From Mesodorylaimus sp. YZB2_4 (lineage: Eukaryota > Nematoda > Enoplea > Dorylaimida > Dorylaimidae): 64,000 nucleotides of DNA. The notes beneath the pieces were generated by a model. It had not been told where the DNA came from. It saw nothing but the letters and a program-made list of their open reading frames with translations, and did not search any database. Position numbers and translations under genes: made by a program. Each line of letters starts with the position of its first letter. The stretch's first letter is position 1. Positions 63,315-64,000 of this stretch are shown here, one piece after another. The DNA is taken from the NCBI GenBank assembly GCA_030248295.1, contig JASANH010000457.1:1-64000 (forward strand), given 5' to 3'.

Positions 63315-64000
63315 CTAACACAACCAGTTTCTGAATCCGTCCTGGCCATTCTTATCACATAGGTATATTTGCATAAGACCTGGAGTGATTAGCGATTTCC
63401 AGTTTTTAGGCCTGAACAATCGACGACCTCTGATGTACTTTGAGAGCGTGTCGACAGCTGCGTCCGACAGCGGACTGTACTTGGTCTCCAGCCCGTGTTG
63501 CACTGGTGATTGAAGCAAGCTGTGCAACGTGACCCCGCCCACATTAAAAGCAGCGAAGCCCGTGTATGCAGCAACTGCCACGTTTGGACCTCCGACTGAC
63601 CTGTACTGCTCTATCATCCACAGCTTCAGCGTGTCGATTAGAAAACTTTTCCCCACACCACCAGCTCCGCTAATAAAAAGCCTCAAAGGCTCGCTGCTTC
63701 CGCTTTGCAGGCCACTCGTGATTTTGTTAAAAATGCGTATCTGGTCAGGGTTCATTTTCGCCATGTTATCTTCAAGGCTATCCTCACCCACGTTTTGCAT
63801 GACTTCGTTGAACTCTTCCATGGCCGGCACTACCGCATTTGGTTCTCCTGCAACCAGTACCTGCGGATCTGCATCAGTAATACCACAGCATTCGTATTCT
63901 CACCAACAAACTGGATGTCCATGTTTGCTTGCCACAGCAAGAGTAACTCGGGATTGTAGTCATTGACGCACTTCTCTGCGGTAGTTCGTGGTAGAGTACA
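63315..64000 (-). pseudogene. Helitron Rep-helicase fragment at the window edge
   Basis: On the minus strand, coming from beyond 64000, the frame first gives YNPELLLLWQANMDIQFVGEN (about 63960-63900), a block found in the Rep part of Helitron proteins. After a TAG near 63835 and loss of intervening sequence comes the start of the Pif1-type helicase: MNPDQIRIFNKI, Walker A GAGGVGKSFLIDTL (near 63660-63620) and AAYTGFAAFNVGGVTLHSLL (the TG.AA...GG.T.H box). Helicase similarity stops near 63400, 140 bp before the Harbinger element. The order Rep then helicase on one polypeptide is diagnostic of Helitrons. Confidence 0.75.

Noticed and set aside
63068-63358. Reverse-transcriptase-like words (CVRHLMVYADDL) in the frame at 63068-63358
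   Set aside because: Only one short stretch resembles an RT active site, with no neighbouring RT blocks, and it lies at the edge of the Harbinger element; too little to call a LINE.

Overview
This 64 kb window is nuclear DNA of an invertebrate animal. Three things show this: short spliceosomal introns (about 52-64 nt, GTAAG...TTTCAG type), animal gene families (a rhodopsin-type GPCR, an astacin metalloprotease with a ShK domain, C-type-lectin-like/PAN proteins), and a dense mix of animal transposons. The intron style and the astacin-ShK pairing would suit a nematode or another small ecdysozoan, but I cannot fix the species. No bacterial, organellar or CRISPR features are seen.

Layout. 1-7.0 kb: intergenic DNA and a broken non-LTR retrotransposon (minus strand). 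Its open frame is split by a roughly 2.4 kb insertion that includes a MITE with about 115 bp inverted ends. 7.0-16.2 kb: an LTR retroelement on the minus strand with 331 bp LTRs differing at one position and a 4 bp CAAA target duplication. Its domain order is gag, envelope-like glycoprotein, protease, RT, RNase H, integrase; the envelope lies between gag and protease, and its membrane-anchor half shares a reading frame with protease and RT. 16.2-18.6 kb: a decayed MULE-related gene whose introns are still visible. 18.6-23.9 kb: short inverted-repeat elements, a tRNA-like relic and a second, dying Ty3/gypsy-like gag. 23.9-37.6 kb: a near-perfect inverted repeat, two arms of about 5.6 kb around a 2.4 kb spacer. 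Each arm holds two paralogous lectin-like/PAN genes, a LINE 3' end, a MITE, a tRNA-derived SINE and a mariner relic. 39-41 kb: a 5'-truncated LINE. 41.7-47 kb: a minisatellite, a pogo/Tigger relic joined to a reversed GPCR fragment, and a complete GPCR gene. 48.8-49.4 kb: the C-terminal end of a Helitron-type helicase. 50.7-53.1 kb: a two-exon astacin gene with a TATA box and a duplicated ShK exon downstream. 57.8-63.3 kb: a PIF/Harbinger-like transposon with 30 bp perfect inverted ends and a 3 bp ATA duplication; its transposase is split by a FLYWCH-MULE element with its own 8 bp duplication. 63.3-64 kb: the front part of a Helitron Rep-helicase running off the window.

Host genes that look alive are few: the GPCR (45771-46853) and the astacin (50863-52576). 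The lectin-like/PAN genes carry frame breaks. Most of the rest is transposon-derived and shows clear nesting, so relative ages can be read: Helitron and LINE pieces are old, the Harbinger element is older than the MULE inside it, and the LTR element and the large inverted repeat are recent by sequence identity.
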